In this document: in pieces, positions 35,751 through 47,512 of the stretch
How positions within the stretch are numbered: position 1 is the stretch's first letter
How the letters are laid out: each line of letters starts with the position of its first letter
NCBI GenBank assembly: GCA_963969595.1
Contig: OZ018413.1
Coordinates: 1,800,501 to 1,864,500, forward strand
From: Neckera pumila
Lineage: Eukaryota; Streptophyta; Bryopsida; Hypnales; Neckeraceae
Reading direction: 5' to 3'
Length of the DNA: 64,000 nucleotides
The notes under the pieces: generated by a model
Database searches by the model: none
What the model was told of the DNA's origin: nothing
What the model saw: the letters and a program-made list of their open reading frames with translations, nothing else
Translations under genes and position numbers: made by a program

Positions 35751-37200
35751 AGAAAGCTCCAATTTTTTTTTGCATTTGAACAAATTTTAGCATAATTTGC
35801 AAAAGAATTTGAATCCCCAAAATTGTGGCCGTTAACAACTAGGGTTGAAGAAGGCAATTTTTTTTAACATTTAACCAAATGGTATTCAAGATTGCAACCA
35901 TTGCCATTAATAGCAGGGGTTTAAAAAGGCTTCTTTTTCTTTGACATTTGACCAAATTGTATTAAATATTGCAAGAATATTTGAACCCCAAAAACCATTG
36001 CCGTTAATGGCTGGGATTTAAAAGGCAAATGTTTTTTAACATTTGACCAAATTGTATTAAATATTGCAAGAAAATTTGAACCTCCAAAACCACAGTCTTT
36101 AATAGCTAGGGTTTGAGAAGGCAATTTTTTTTACATTTGACCAAATTTTATTAAATATTGCAACCTTGTTGTTAATGGCAAGGGTTTAACCCCTAAAGTC
36201 CCATTGTCCCCTTGGGGGACAAATTAGATTTCGGGCAGATACCTACAGGCTCAATTTTTAGTGAAACTTTTCTATAAAATAGAAAAACTCATTAGCTTTG
36301 TGGGAATATCATTTTTATTTCAATTGGTGGCCAGGAGCAAAAGATATACCACAAAAAAGCCTCAAACTAAACTCGGCGGGCAGCACAATTTTTTTTGCAA
36401 AAAGTCAAAATAAATTTTAGTTTTTTTTTTTACTGAAATTTTATATTTTTGTCTACATTTGAAGCTTTGATTCATTTTATTTGGACTAATAATGAGCAAG
36501 TTATGGACAATCTTATTTTTTGGGCAATCTAAGCATCTTTTTGAAAAAATAACTTGTAGGATTCACTTCTGAATGCCATTTTTACAATTTTTTACAATTG
36601 GCTTTTTGATAATGTTTTGTTTGCTTGACAAAACAATCTCACCATTGGGATTATTGTATTTCAATCCCATGTAAGAGCTATTGACGATTTAGGTTTTTTT
36701 TCAATTTTGGACTTATTTCTACTTAACAATTTTTTAAAGAATGAAAATCAAGTGTGTGTTTTTTGAATTTTTTTTTGTAGACTTTCAACTTACATCTTCA
36801 ACATAAAAAAACTTAAATTCAAAGTCTGTAGTGCAAAAAATTTCCACAAATGGGGGTCAAAGTCATCTGAAATTGCAGGTCAATGTTCAAAAAAACTTTC
36901 TTTTTCAACTTTGAATGTAAATATCTTCCAATTTATGTGGTCAAACTTCATGAAATTTTCATCACATGATCTTTTACAAGTGAAGTACAAGATCCTTTGG
37001 TTAGATTCTTAAAAAACATTTTTTTTTGTGTTCTTGGGTGAACACAGCCAAAATAGCAGTTTTGAGTGATTTTTGACATAAAAATGGCCTTGGGACTTTA
37101 GGGGTTAAGAAGGCTTCTTTCTTTTAACATTTGACCAAATTATATTAAGTATTGCAAGAAAAATTGAACCCTCAAACCATTGCCATTAACGGATGGGGTC
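35751..37200 (+). repeat. ~95-bp tandem repeat array, interrupted by a TTAA element
   Basis: Units of 73-98 bp start near 35751, 35849, 35922, 36019 and 36114, and resume at 37109 beyond the inserted element. The core is AACATTTGACCAAATTGTAT followed by TAAATATTGCAAG, AATTTGAACCCC, CATTGCCGTTAATGGC and GGGTTTAA. Two more units lie at 38,691-38,856, after a second insertion. Some units lack an internal ~20-bp block. Confidence 0.85.
36186..37108 (+). mobile_element. TTAA element, subfamily B, copy 3 (923 bp)
   Basis: It begins TTAACCCCTAAAGTCCCATT and ends TTGGGACTTTAGGGGTTAA, giving terminal inverted repeats of about 18 bp. A subterminal palindrome TTGTCCCCTTGGGGGACAA follows the left end. 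It sits inside the tandem array, replacing GGGTTTAAaaaGGCTTCTT of an uninterrupted unit by GGGTTTAA...TTAAGAAGGCTTCTT. This shows TTAA as the duplicated target. Confidence 0.93.
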
Positions 37201-38690
37201 TTGGGGGGTGCAATAAGTGGTAGAAGAAGCAAACTACTTGTGAACAAATGATAGGGTGCCAAAAAAACATTGGAGCTAAAAATTATAAACTGGTTGATTA
37301 TACTATAGCATATGTAAAATGTCATTAGGTATATTGTAAATACTATAGGGTGTGGATAATGGGATGCATTAGAAAAAGATTTGACTTAAAATACCCCCTT
37401 TTTTATTAATTTAGTGGGTCAAAAGTCTTAATTATGGGCTTATAGCTAGCATTTCATTCCACATTGATACAACATTGTCTTTTTATTTTAGATTCTTTAA
37501 GCTATGATGATCTACTGTATTTTACCTACCACTTGTAAGTGTCAGAGTTAAATGAGGGTATCATCCTACCATATGTAGGTTGTGGTTATAACTCCATGTA
37601 AGGAATAGATTGTGAACACATAAGTTATGGGAGTGCATTCAGAAATGCATTTCTCCAAAAGCAGTATCATCAAAAATTCAAAATGGAATGGTTTATTAGT
37701 TTACAATCCAGATAGCCTAATGTCTTTTCTCTTTTCTAATCTTACTTGGTTTGGTCATGTATGTCTTGTTTCTCCTCTGGGCAGGCCACCTGTAAAGCCT
37801 GGGTGAACTGACCCCCTATTTGCTCCTAAGGAAAAATGTTGATTTTTTAAATTTGCAATGAATGATAAAATTTTCAAATTTTGAATTTATATTTGCAATC
37901 AAAAGCTCCAAAATTAGCAAAGAAGATTGTACAATATAAATTAATCAAGTACAAAGTAGGAGGTTTTTTTTTACATGCACCCCTAGAATGACTTGGGGAA
38001 TAAGCGATGGGGACAATTCACCTTGGCCACTTGTAGCTAGCTGGCTTGTAAGTTACTTTTTACCAATGAAAATATGTTTCATTTGTTTCAAAAATAAAAT
38101 AAAATCTAAATAATGACAAAGCCTACAATTGGATTATGATTTTTGAAGTTGCAAATATTTGCACTTTACATGAATATCAACTCTGCTACTAAAAATCTGT
38201 CAATGAAAAATTGATTACAAATTGAGCTTAAAAGGTAAGAGGTCCATAAATTGACCATTTAAGAGCTGAAATTGAATTTGAGGAGGTGAAACTTCTTAAA
38301 ATATTTTTCAAGAAATTCTCCTTGAAAGACAAGTAGAATTGGCATCCAATCCAAGCTGTTTCACAATTTTGGAGCTTTGTGGAATTAGATATGAATTTTT
38401 GGACTTTGAAGCACTAATTGGTTAAGAAGCCCCCTAATTATGAACTCTAAATCCTACACCAAATTTTGTAATTGCAAGTAGTGCAAAAAAATTGAGCCAA
38501 TATAGCATATGATATATTCATGTTAATTAGGAATTATAATTAACGTATGCCCCCTTCTTAATGGTTCAAATTAGAAAATTATATAATGATAGACCTTAGA
38601 ATAATCAATGAACAATAAGTAATACCCCCCATTTAAATACCTGGTGTTTACACCTATATCCTTATTTTTTTCAAGGAGTGCATCCCCCAA
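37201..38690. mobile_element. 1.49-kb TIR element in the tandem array
   Basis: The left end TTGGGGGGTGCA and the right end TGCATCCCCCAA are inverted. The flanks GGATGGGGT (left) and GGTTGGGAGT (right) are both versions of the GGGTTT part of the tandem unit, compatible with an imperfect TSD of about 9 bp. The interior is AT-rich with no convincing ORF. The superfamily is open; TSD length hints at a non-autonomous MULE. Confidence 0.5.
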
Positions 38691-39058
38691 GGTTGGGAGT
38701 TAAAAAGGCAAATTGTTTTTAACATTTGACCAAATTGTATTAAATATTGTAAGCAAATTTGAACCCCCAAAACCATTGTTGTTAACGCCCGGGGGTTTAA
38801 GAAGGCAAACAAATTTCAACATTTGACCAAATTTTAGCATATGCTGCAAGTTATTTGGCAACATCTAAGCAAACTCATGTAGATTTGAAGGCCCCTAATT
38901 GTGAGTGCATCTACAAGAGAGGACAAGCTCTTTATACAAGTGGGGTGGTAGGAGGTAAAACAAATCATGTGGAATATGTAAATTAGGATTACTAGGAGCT
39001 CAACCATTCATACCTAGTTAAGTCAAAAAGCAGAAATTATATTCAATGTACGACTTTG

Positions 39059-39384
39059 GACCTCATTTTGGCATAGTAAAATAACTTTTTTAAGAAAGTT
39101 TTGAATTGAAAAAAGTTAATAAATGAAGTGGAATTTTATTTCTAAAAATCTATTTGAGATTTGAAGCCTTAAATTAAAAGTTATTAACAAAATTTAGAGA
39201 GGGGTTGGAAGGAATAATTTTTTTTGACATTTTCAAACATCTTCTCTAAATTTTATCCATAACTTTCTTTTAGAGGCTCAAAATCACAAACAGATTTTTG
39301 GAGATGAAAGTGATTTGGATTTAACAACTGTTTTGGGTCTCAATGATTTTAGAAAAAGTTATTCTACTATGCCAAAATGAGGTC
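39059..39384. mobile_element. 326-bp foldback element
   Basis: The left end GACCTCATTTTGGCATAGTA and the right end TACTATGCCAAAATGAGGTC are exact complements over 20 bp. The arms stay complementary, less perfectly, along about 160 bp each (e.g. AAAAATCTaTTTG.GATTT and AAAATTTAGAGA in both arms). No coding capacity. Confidence 0.85.
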
Positions 39385-39789
39385 TAAGGTTCCACATTGA
39401 AAACAATTCCTGCATTTTGACAATGAGTGGTCAAGCTCTCATTTTTGAATTGTCTTATGTTCTTTGTGGATTCATGAAGGACAATGAATTTAATTATAAA
39501 AACAACCTCTCAATCATTCAATTTTGCTAAATATCAATAAAGTAATTCCTTCATTCAACCATCAAAAATATTCTTGATAATAGATGGTCAAATAATAGTT
39601 AATATATTGCTTAATGAATTGTTATTGGATTCTTTGGATTTTTGGCAAACCATCTTCACATTCATGTGAAAATATGGTTATTTGGTCCTAGATTTAGCCA
39701 AAAAAAGATAGCACTTTTTTTTAACTAATTTAAGCCGAGCTTACTATCTGAATATTAGCATTTGTTCAAGATGATTGTGGATGGATTTG

Positions 39790-41870
39790 GAAGTGAAGTT
39801 ACAAATGCAATCAAGTGGCAACTTTGATAATTGCTTTGTCATATTTGGTCATGTGAAAAGGGTGAAATCATAGACAAATATCGCTTGTCACATCTATGAC
39901 TCTACTTATTGCAAAGTCATGACCATTGTTGTTTGTGATACACATATTAAGGGCACCAAAGGTTAGCTCATTTTTGGTGTTGTCCAAATAGGTCATGGTA
40001 TAAAATGGGGTGTCGAATCCAACCTTCTAAGGATTCATGTGTGATAGTGCTCAAGCCAACTTTAATGCAGTTTGCATTGTGTATGGTCACGGGTTCCATT
40101 TGTTCTAATGGTATACCGTGAAAGGACTTGCTTATTCCACTGGGCAATAAACATGCACAAATACACAAAGAAGCTAATTGCCAAAGAATAATAGAACTAG
40201 CATATCCAACTCTACAAACAGTGTAAGGATGGAACATCAATGTTTGAAGTGGACAAGATGATTGTAGAAATCAGAGCTTAGGTGGTACTCCTTTGGAGTT
40301 GCATTCAAACCAGAAATTTGAAAATTGGAGGATTGAATTGCATTTTTGTATTTTCAATGCTGTTAGTGGGGTGGATTCATGGAAATGGTACTACCTTTAA
40401 CCTCATTTCTTTTTTTTCTTTTTTCCCTATATTGGAAATTGGAAATTGTGTGAATAATGACTTCATTAATGATCTTTGTAGAAACTAAAAAAAGAGGAAC
40501 TAACATATGTCCCAGTGTGCAACCTCAAAGAAATAGTGCACTACAAACAATACAAGCTTCCGAAAAATGTGCATCTAATATATTAATTGCCATGTACAAT
40601 GACTGGATTTGAACCTTCATGCAGATGACCAACCATAGGGCTTGTTCTATGGGGTCCCTCTTGGGAAAAAACCTCCAAAAAGGACTTAAAATTAAAGAAA
40701 GCTATGGCATTTGGAAACGGAAAGAAAATTGCAAACGCATTCAACAAGATGCTTGAAGCAAAAGACTTCTACATTCAAACTTTGCACTTGGAGGAAAAAG
40801 AGGTTTTTGGATTCAGCAAAAGGAAATGAGATCCTCTAATTGATTTTGAAGATGATATTCATCACCTCAACAAGGTTAACTTCTCTCATCCTTGGATTCA
40901 AATCAAATAGTCCATTACTAGAATGCAACTTGGGGTTGTACAGTTGAGGAGTTTAAAGCAACTATGCCCTATATCTAATATGTGGTAGAAACGGATTGCG
41001 ATACATTAGAACACGTAGCAAGAATTTCAGACAAGTCAAGGAAAGAATGTCACGCCATTTAGATGTACGCATAGGCCAAATGCAAGCTATTGATTGTTAG
41101 GCATGGGAGACCCATTATTGTCCCTACTTACAAAGGGCAAAAGAGTAAGTGTAAAGGTACAACAATTCAAATCAAGAATTTTTGGTTTTGTGCTTATCAA
41201 ATTGCATGACACGTCATGGGACATAAGCTTTCTCATATTCTTACCAGAGTAGAGATCCCCGAGGTTGAGCTTGTTCTTACTGATACCAATTTTACATGTA
41301 CCAAAATCATTGAACTTGAATAAGCTGATTTTGCCTACAATCTACCGAGCCAATGTCACCTTGACATCTATTCACCTCGCCTAGGATATTTGAGCATCTA
41401 CTGCGGATTTATCTTTGACCAGCACATTTTGAAAGAATCTCTTCCATTTGGAATGGCAAGCAAGTTTGTTAAAGCAGTAATTAAAAATCACCGCAATATG
41501 TAGGAAAATGCAAGGAATATTATTGCAAATCCGATTAGGGTGAACTTCCTTCCTTGCCCTAGGCTTAGTGCTATTTCTTATACTCTTTTTTGAGACTGAA
41601 CTTGAGCAAAACATTTATAACATCACACTTTTCACTTTTCCATCTTGTATATGTCTCCATTATGGAAGTATGGATGGAACTCCCATTAGAAGTATGGCAT
41701 GTACTAAGTAAACTGCAAACACCTTATTACATCTTTTGTTACTTCTACAAACTAGATTTTAAGATGACATGTTCATCCACATTCCTATCCTTAGCTTGGA
41801 TGAAGTTAAGCAAACGATTGTTATTGCTAAAATCATCAAGGCGTACAAACAAGTTAGTTAACAAACATTA
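39790..41870 (+). pseudogene. MULE-like transposase relic
   Basis: Broken frames on the + strand read MTIVVCDTHIKGTKG (near 39,920) and CDSAQANFNAVCIVYGHG (near 40,038). Farther on come WYSFGVA and, near 40,345-40,389, IAFLYFQCC followed by WGGFMEM, with stops where Trp or Arg codons would be expected. D-S-A-Q-A-N-x-N-A-V-x-I-V-Y-G and a later W-G-G-F-M are, from memory, blocks of transposase-like repeat proteins in moss genomes. Many stops and frameshifts make it a dead copy. The fit to the MULE superfamily is supported mainly by the element's TSD length. Confidence 0.5.
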
Positions 41871-42385
41871 GCACAATATGAAGTAGATACGTAACATTGT
41901 TATTCTATCTTCAAACTCTCTAAATTCAAGTAGCGAAAAATTGTATTCATATTCTAATATATATTCATTGCAACAATGAAAGAATATTTTATTATATACA
42001 CAATGTTCCACATCCTCTGATATTTTAATTGAATTTTTCTTCTTCTCATCCTCAGAATTGCTTGTAAATTATTTGTACTCTCACTTGATTAGCCCACTCT
42101 GGGATGGCCTCTCAAAGCGTGATATAAATTTTAGAAGATGCAAAAGCCCCAACTTCCCATGATTCTAGATCTAAAATCCACAGTCATGGGTCCCGTGGTA
42201 ATAGGTTGTATTTTTCTAAACATAATAAATTTTATAGAAAAAACAACAATCTTTTAACTTTTTAAGCATAAAATTTAGAAATTACATCATGTTCTAAATT
42301 TCTAGGCTCTAGGCTCACACAATCCCTGCTCACCGCTCTTAGGCTCACGCTCACACGCTCACATGCTAGCATTGTTGGGATGAAT

Positions 42386-43209
42386 AAAACTAAAGGTATA
42401 ATAACACTAATTTTATTATTCGTCTTATAAGTGGACTTCTAGAATATCTCTATTGACAATTGAATTTATTATGTACTTTTTGAAACTGAGGTTTGTATTT
42501 CAAAGTGATAAAATCTACAAGGAATGGTACTAGCACAACAAAAACTGCTCTGATTCTGGGTTGCAAATAAACAATAGGTTGCAAAATCTTCAAATTGTAT
42601 TGTTTATCACAAAAAATAACTCAAAATTCATAATCAATTTTCTTCAATACTTTGAATATAATTTTGTATGGATATGTCCAACATCTTCAAATTTGAGACA
42701 TAAACGAAAGGTTATGAACATCCAAAACTATCCTAAATGAATTATAATCTAAGGTTTTACTATACTGTGAGAATATTCCATGCATGCACAACACTGGTGC
42801 ATTCTACATTGATTACATTGATTTTTATAAGTTCTTTTTAGTTTCTATTGACTCATGATTATGGTATGTTTTCCTTAATGAAATTCATTCTACCATGGAC
42901 TCACTCTTTTAGCAAATAGTAGATTTTCTTTCTATTTTTATTACTAATGTTTGTATTTTATTCAAGAAATAAAGCATAAAGTCAAAGCACCTAGATAAAA
43001 TACTTTTTTCGGTCCCACTCTTTTAAAGTTCATGACTAAAAAATTTGATGAGATTATTAGTGAATTCCCAAAAGACAGAATCTAAGTGGTTACATAGTTT
43101 TTTTGACACTCTAGTAATATTTTACAAATTTTCAAAGTTGAAAATACAGGGTGGCCTATACATAACACTAGACTAACCTTGAATGGGCACCCTTGAAGAA
43201 CAAAATGTC
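42386..43209. other. AT-rich gene-free stretch
   Basis: Nothing recognised between the right TSD of the 10-kb element and the next TTAA element. Confidence 0.5.
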
Positions 43210-44144
43210 TTAGCCCCTAAAGGACCAACAATCATGCGTTTTTTGGCAACATAGAAATTTTGGGCAAGTACGTGTGACTGGAGATTTGCATATTTTGGGC
43301 TGAAATTTTTAAAGAAGGTGGGGACAAGGAATATCTTTCATACACACCAAATTTCATGACATTTGAAAATACAAGTCAAAAGTTATGGCCTAATACATTG
43401 TTTGTTTCTCAACTCAGGTAGTTCGGACAGATAAAAAAAAATCAATTTTTTCAAAAATAAAAATTTGAAATTGATTTATTAGATTTATATATACATGGAA
43501 AGCTTTTACTCATTCCATTTTGATCAATGATTCAAATGTTACAAGGATTTTTAGTTTGTGGGCAGTTATGGATTGTCTACTCTTAAATAAACTTTGAAGT
43601 TGTTTATTTCACTGAATTTTCAATATTTTTCAAAAAAAATAAAGCTTTAGGATGTAGATTGTTTATTAAGACATTGCAACCATTGGGATTGGCATTTTTC
43701 AATTCCATAATTAACTTCTTAACAATTTAGTGTTTTGAACATTCTCTATTTCTTTCTACTTACTATTTTTTTCTTGTATGTTGTACAATTCCAAATAATC
43801 TGAAAATTTTCAAGCGTGTAGCCAACTTGCCTTGAAGAATGAATTCAAAGAAGCTCAACCGTTTTAGATTTTTTTCATAAAAATCTGACCTTGTAAAGTG
43901 CAGCTGCGCGGTTTTTTGTAGGGTCAAAAAATAGACTTTTGCCACTTTAAACATTAATATCTTCCAATCCACATGATGGAAATTTCTGAAATTTTTTCCA
44001 CACATTTTCAAACTAGAGTACTACAAGATCCTATGGTTACATGTGTCCAAAACTGATATTTTTCAAAAATTTGGTACTTGTCTTAGAAATGGCAGTTTTA
44101 GAGCATTTTTGGTGAGAACGTAGTCAAGGAACTTTAGGGGTTAA
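43210..44144 (+). mobile_element. TTAA element, subfamily A, copy 2 (935 bp)
   Basis: It begins TTAGCCCCTAAAGGACCAAC and ends AACTTTAGGGGTTAA. The internal landmarks of subfamily A are all present in the same order. No ORF. Confidence 0.92.
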
Positions 44145-45835
44145 CTCTCATTGGTTGCTTCAAAAAACTTAAAAATTGCTCATTGCATCTAAAAGTTGTG
44201 TTCATTGTGAGTCAAGAAGTGTTCATTTTAACCCTTTATTTAGGTAATGGAGAAAAGAAAATGACGCTTGTAGACACTTCTTCCTTAACAAGTTTACAAC
44301 CAAACTGTTGTAAACTCTTGTAATTGTAATATACAAGTTGATTCAATTGGTGCAAGAGTATAATTGAACAAGCCACTTCAAACAAAGTTGGATGAATGTT
44401 TGATGAATGTGGTTTAATTAGTATGACCATTCGGATGAATTTTAGTTGAAATTTGATGAAAGTTGGATGACAATTATACTATTGGAGATAGTATGAAAAC
44501 AGAATAAACCATATTAGATCAATTCTACAAAAACACCACAAACTTCTATATTAGTTAGTCTCACAAGCTAGCAAGAAAACAATTAGCCCTTATCTAATTT
44601 ACCAAACCACAATGAAAAAACAACCTTTTCCACATCAACACCCACTTTGATACTTCCATCTTCTTTATAACCCCATTCTTTAACCCTTCACTTCTCCAAC
44701 TTCTCCAATCCCCCCCCTCCAAAAAAACATCCTCTCCTTTTATTGAATAATACTCTATAGGAAAAATAATATCTCTCTTTCAACAAAGATACTTGACTTA
44801 AGTGTCATTTGTATTGTCTTTTTAGAGTCTCTTGTGGAACCTTAAATGAACCTATTTCTTTATGTAGACCAATTATAAACAACGTGATTGGAGTTATTTC
44901 TTCTACACTTTGCAAATTTAATCAATTTCCAAGTTACTGCAACCTAGTATTAATACTGCGGGGTGTACAAATTGAATTAACTTGTCTACTACAAGCAAAA
45001 AATTTGAACAATTTGAGCTATAGTAATAATTGTTCATATTTCAATTTTTATTTTAAAACATGGCCTATTTACATTGTTTACATTGTCTTTAGTGGAAATT
45101 GGTACCTACTCCGACTTGTAAGATGGGCCAAGCAATCAATGATCCAAGTTTATACCTTTTATGTAGTTTACGCTTTGTAGTTTTGTTTTTTGTTTTTTTA
45201 TAGGTATACCATGACACTAGAACTCCACCAATGCCATTTTGTAGCTTTCAAATTTGAATTTCCCCTCCAATTCTTGTTTTGATATATATTCGAATAGAAG
45301 TTAGTTTTACCAATGGTGTTGGAAATTTGCATAATTGAAGTGTTTATGAGTTTAATTTCTACATAAGAAGATATTGTAAAAAGAGATCACCAAAAATTAT
45401 TTCTTTTGTATATTTGGTCAACTTTAGTGACTTTTATTTTTGAATGCCATCATGATCAAATGTACAAAACTAGTTGTAATGTGAAGTTCAAATAGTAAAA
45501 TCTAATTGTAGTACAAACAACAAGTATAACTAATTTCAATAATTTAACATGCAACAATCCACCATCGAAACAATCCACCACAGATTTTTATTAATTATTT
45601 AATGACAGTTTTTTTATTACAATGAAAGATGTACATTTGAATATTTCCTACATACCCACTCAAAATTTAAAACTATGAAATTGAATTTTTTAAAGTTCAT
45701 CAAAAGAGGATTTAAAAAAAAATATATATAGTCATGATTTTCCATATCTCACCATTTGAAGCTTCTAAAAGACTATTTCAAGCCTATTTCTAAATTTGGC
45801 CTGATTTTGTGAACAGTCGGTAAAGGTTGTCAGAA
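44145..45835. other. Gene-free stretch
   Basis: The longest open frame, 44809-45180 (123 codons), encodes a Leu/Tyr/Phe-rich peptide with no recognised domain, and I do not regard it as a gene. Degenerate GATGAAtgTTtGATGAA units occur around 44,390-44,470. Confidence 0.4.
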
Positions 45836-46054
45836 TGTTTTTTTCTTCAATCTTGACCTATTTCTATTTGATACTTTTTTACAGAGTGAAAATTAGGTGT
45901 ATATTTTTTGAATTTGTTTTCCTAGATTCTCAATTCAATTCTTCAACATACAAAATTAGAAACTCAAAATCATTGGTTCTCAATTTTATGTTAAAATCAT
46001 TCAAAGCCAAAAAATTCAGTCAAGCAAGGTGCAAAAAAACTTTTATTCTTCATT

Positions 46055-46593
46055 TTGACCCCTGAGCGCTCAAGCGACCATTTTTTGGTTGCTACCCGAT
46101 TTTAGGCAAAATTTTCGGGCAAAATTTTTTTTTTTCAACTTTTTTTTTTTTGGTCAAAAGATTGGATTGTCTATAAATATTTATATTCAAAACTTAGATC
46201 GCTACAGTCAAACAAAAATTATAAGAGAAATAGCACAAAGTATTTAGATTTGCCTAGTATTGAAAAACTTACTATTTTGGAAAAGTGTTCGTGTTCTCAT
46301 TCCTAAATATCATGCATTTTTTTACAAATCAATAGCAACCACAATTTTAACCAATAAAAAAAATTCAAATGCTAAAAATAAAAATTGTATTTTTGGTGAA
46401 TTTTTGAAGTTATATCTTCAAAATTCATTTTTAAAGAATCTAAAAATAATTTTATAAATTTGACCGTACGGATGCTTTCTACTTTTTGTGCTTCACATTA
46501 TCTTCTTTGATGCAAACTTCAAAAAAGATTTAGTACTTACATTTTATAATACATTTGTATTTTGTCCAAACCCCTTGGGCTTTTAGGGGTTAA
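46055..46593 (+). mobile_element. TTAA element, short subfamily C (539 bp), nested
   Basis: It begins TTGACCCCTGAGCGCTCAAG and ends CTTGGGCTTTTAGGGGTTAA, an imperfect inverted repeat. The interior differs from subfamilies A and B and contains long T runs. Its right TTAA is also the left TTAA of the following A element. Confidence 0.75.
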
Positions 46594-47512
46594 GTCCTAA
46601 GGGATCAACAACTTGCTAATTTTTGCAAAATAATGATTTTGGGTAGGTACATGTGACAGAGATTTGCATATTTTAGGCCCAAACTTTAATAGAAGTTGTG
46701 GACAAGGATTATCTTTCATGTGAACAAAATTTTATGACATTTGAAAATATGAGTCAAAAGTTATGGCCTAATAAGTTTAGTTTTTCTTTGTAAATGGACG
46801 GTCTGGTCAAATTAAAAAAATCACTATTTTCATAAATAAAAAGTTAAAATTCATTTTCTAGATTTATATATACATGGAAAGCTTTTATCATTCCATTTCG
46901 ATCAATGAGATGAAAGTTATGAGGAGTTTGTGATTGCGGGCACTTATGGATTCTCTATTCTATGATAAACTTTGAAGTCCTTTCTTTTACTCAATTTTCA
47001 ATATTTTTTGAAAAAAATAAAATCATAGGATGTAGATTGTTAATACAACATTGTAACCATTGAAATTGGCATTTTTCAATTCTATAACTAAATTCTTAAC
47101 ATTTCCGTATTTTGAATTATTCTCTACTTCTTTCTACTTGCTATTTTTTTCCTATATGTTGTACAATTCCAAATGATTTGAACTTTTTCGAGCATGTATC
47201 CAACTTGCCTTGAAAAATGAATCCAAAGAAGCACCACCATTTTTGACTTTCTTCAATTCCAATTTGACCTTGTGAAGTACAGCTGTCTTGTTTTTCGCAC
47301 GGCCAATTTCTCCCAATTTAAACGCTAATATCTTACCACATGGTGGAAAATTCTAAAAAAATTTCCATAGCTTTTCAAACCAGCATACTACAAGATCCTA
47401 CGGTTACATGTGTCCAAAAATGTGTTTGTTTCCAAAATTTGGTACTTGTGCTTAAAATGGCATTTTTCAAGCATTTGGGGGGAAAACATAATCAAAGAAC
47501 TTAAGAGTTTAA
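46590..47512 (+). mobile_element. TTAA element, subfamily A, copy 3 (923 bp), nested
   Basis: It begins TTAAGTCCTAAGGGATCAAC and ends GAACTTAAGAGTTTAA, a decayed form of the A ends. Interior A landmarks are in order (GTCAAAAGTTATGGCC, TTGTACAATTCCAAATGAT, CTACAAGATCCTACGGTTAC). Confidence 0.8.

Larger units (their letters stand above)
32249..42376 (+). mobile_element. 10.1-kb MULE-like DNA transposon, decayed and invaded
   Basis: The left end is AACGGGGATGCTAGCATGTG. The reverse complement of the right end is AACAATGCTAGCATGTGAGC; both continue with TGTGAGCGTGAG. The flanking 9-mers AGGATAAAT (32240-32248) and GGGATGAAT (42377-42385) match at 7 of 9 positions, both differences being A/G. TSDs of about 9 bp are typical of Mutator-like elements. 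Inside are a plus-strand transposase relic (about 39,790-41,870), a minus-strand protein relic (34,104-34,588) and several nested insertions. Each piece of evidence is moderate; together they make one element likely. Confidence 0.65.

Noticed and set aside
32249..42376. The GCTAGCATGTG ends as Helitron ends.
   Set aside because: The two ends are inverted copies of each other and are flanked by similar 9-mers, whereas Helitrons lack inverted repeats and target duplications.
44809..45180. 123-codon open frame as a possible gene.
   Set aside because: Composition follows the local AT-rich background, no domain is visible, and no supporting splice or neighbouring exon structure was found.
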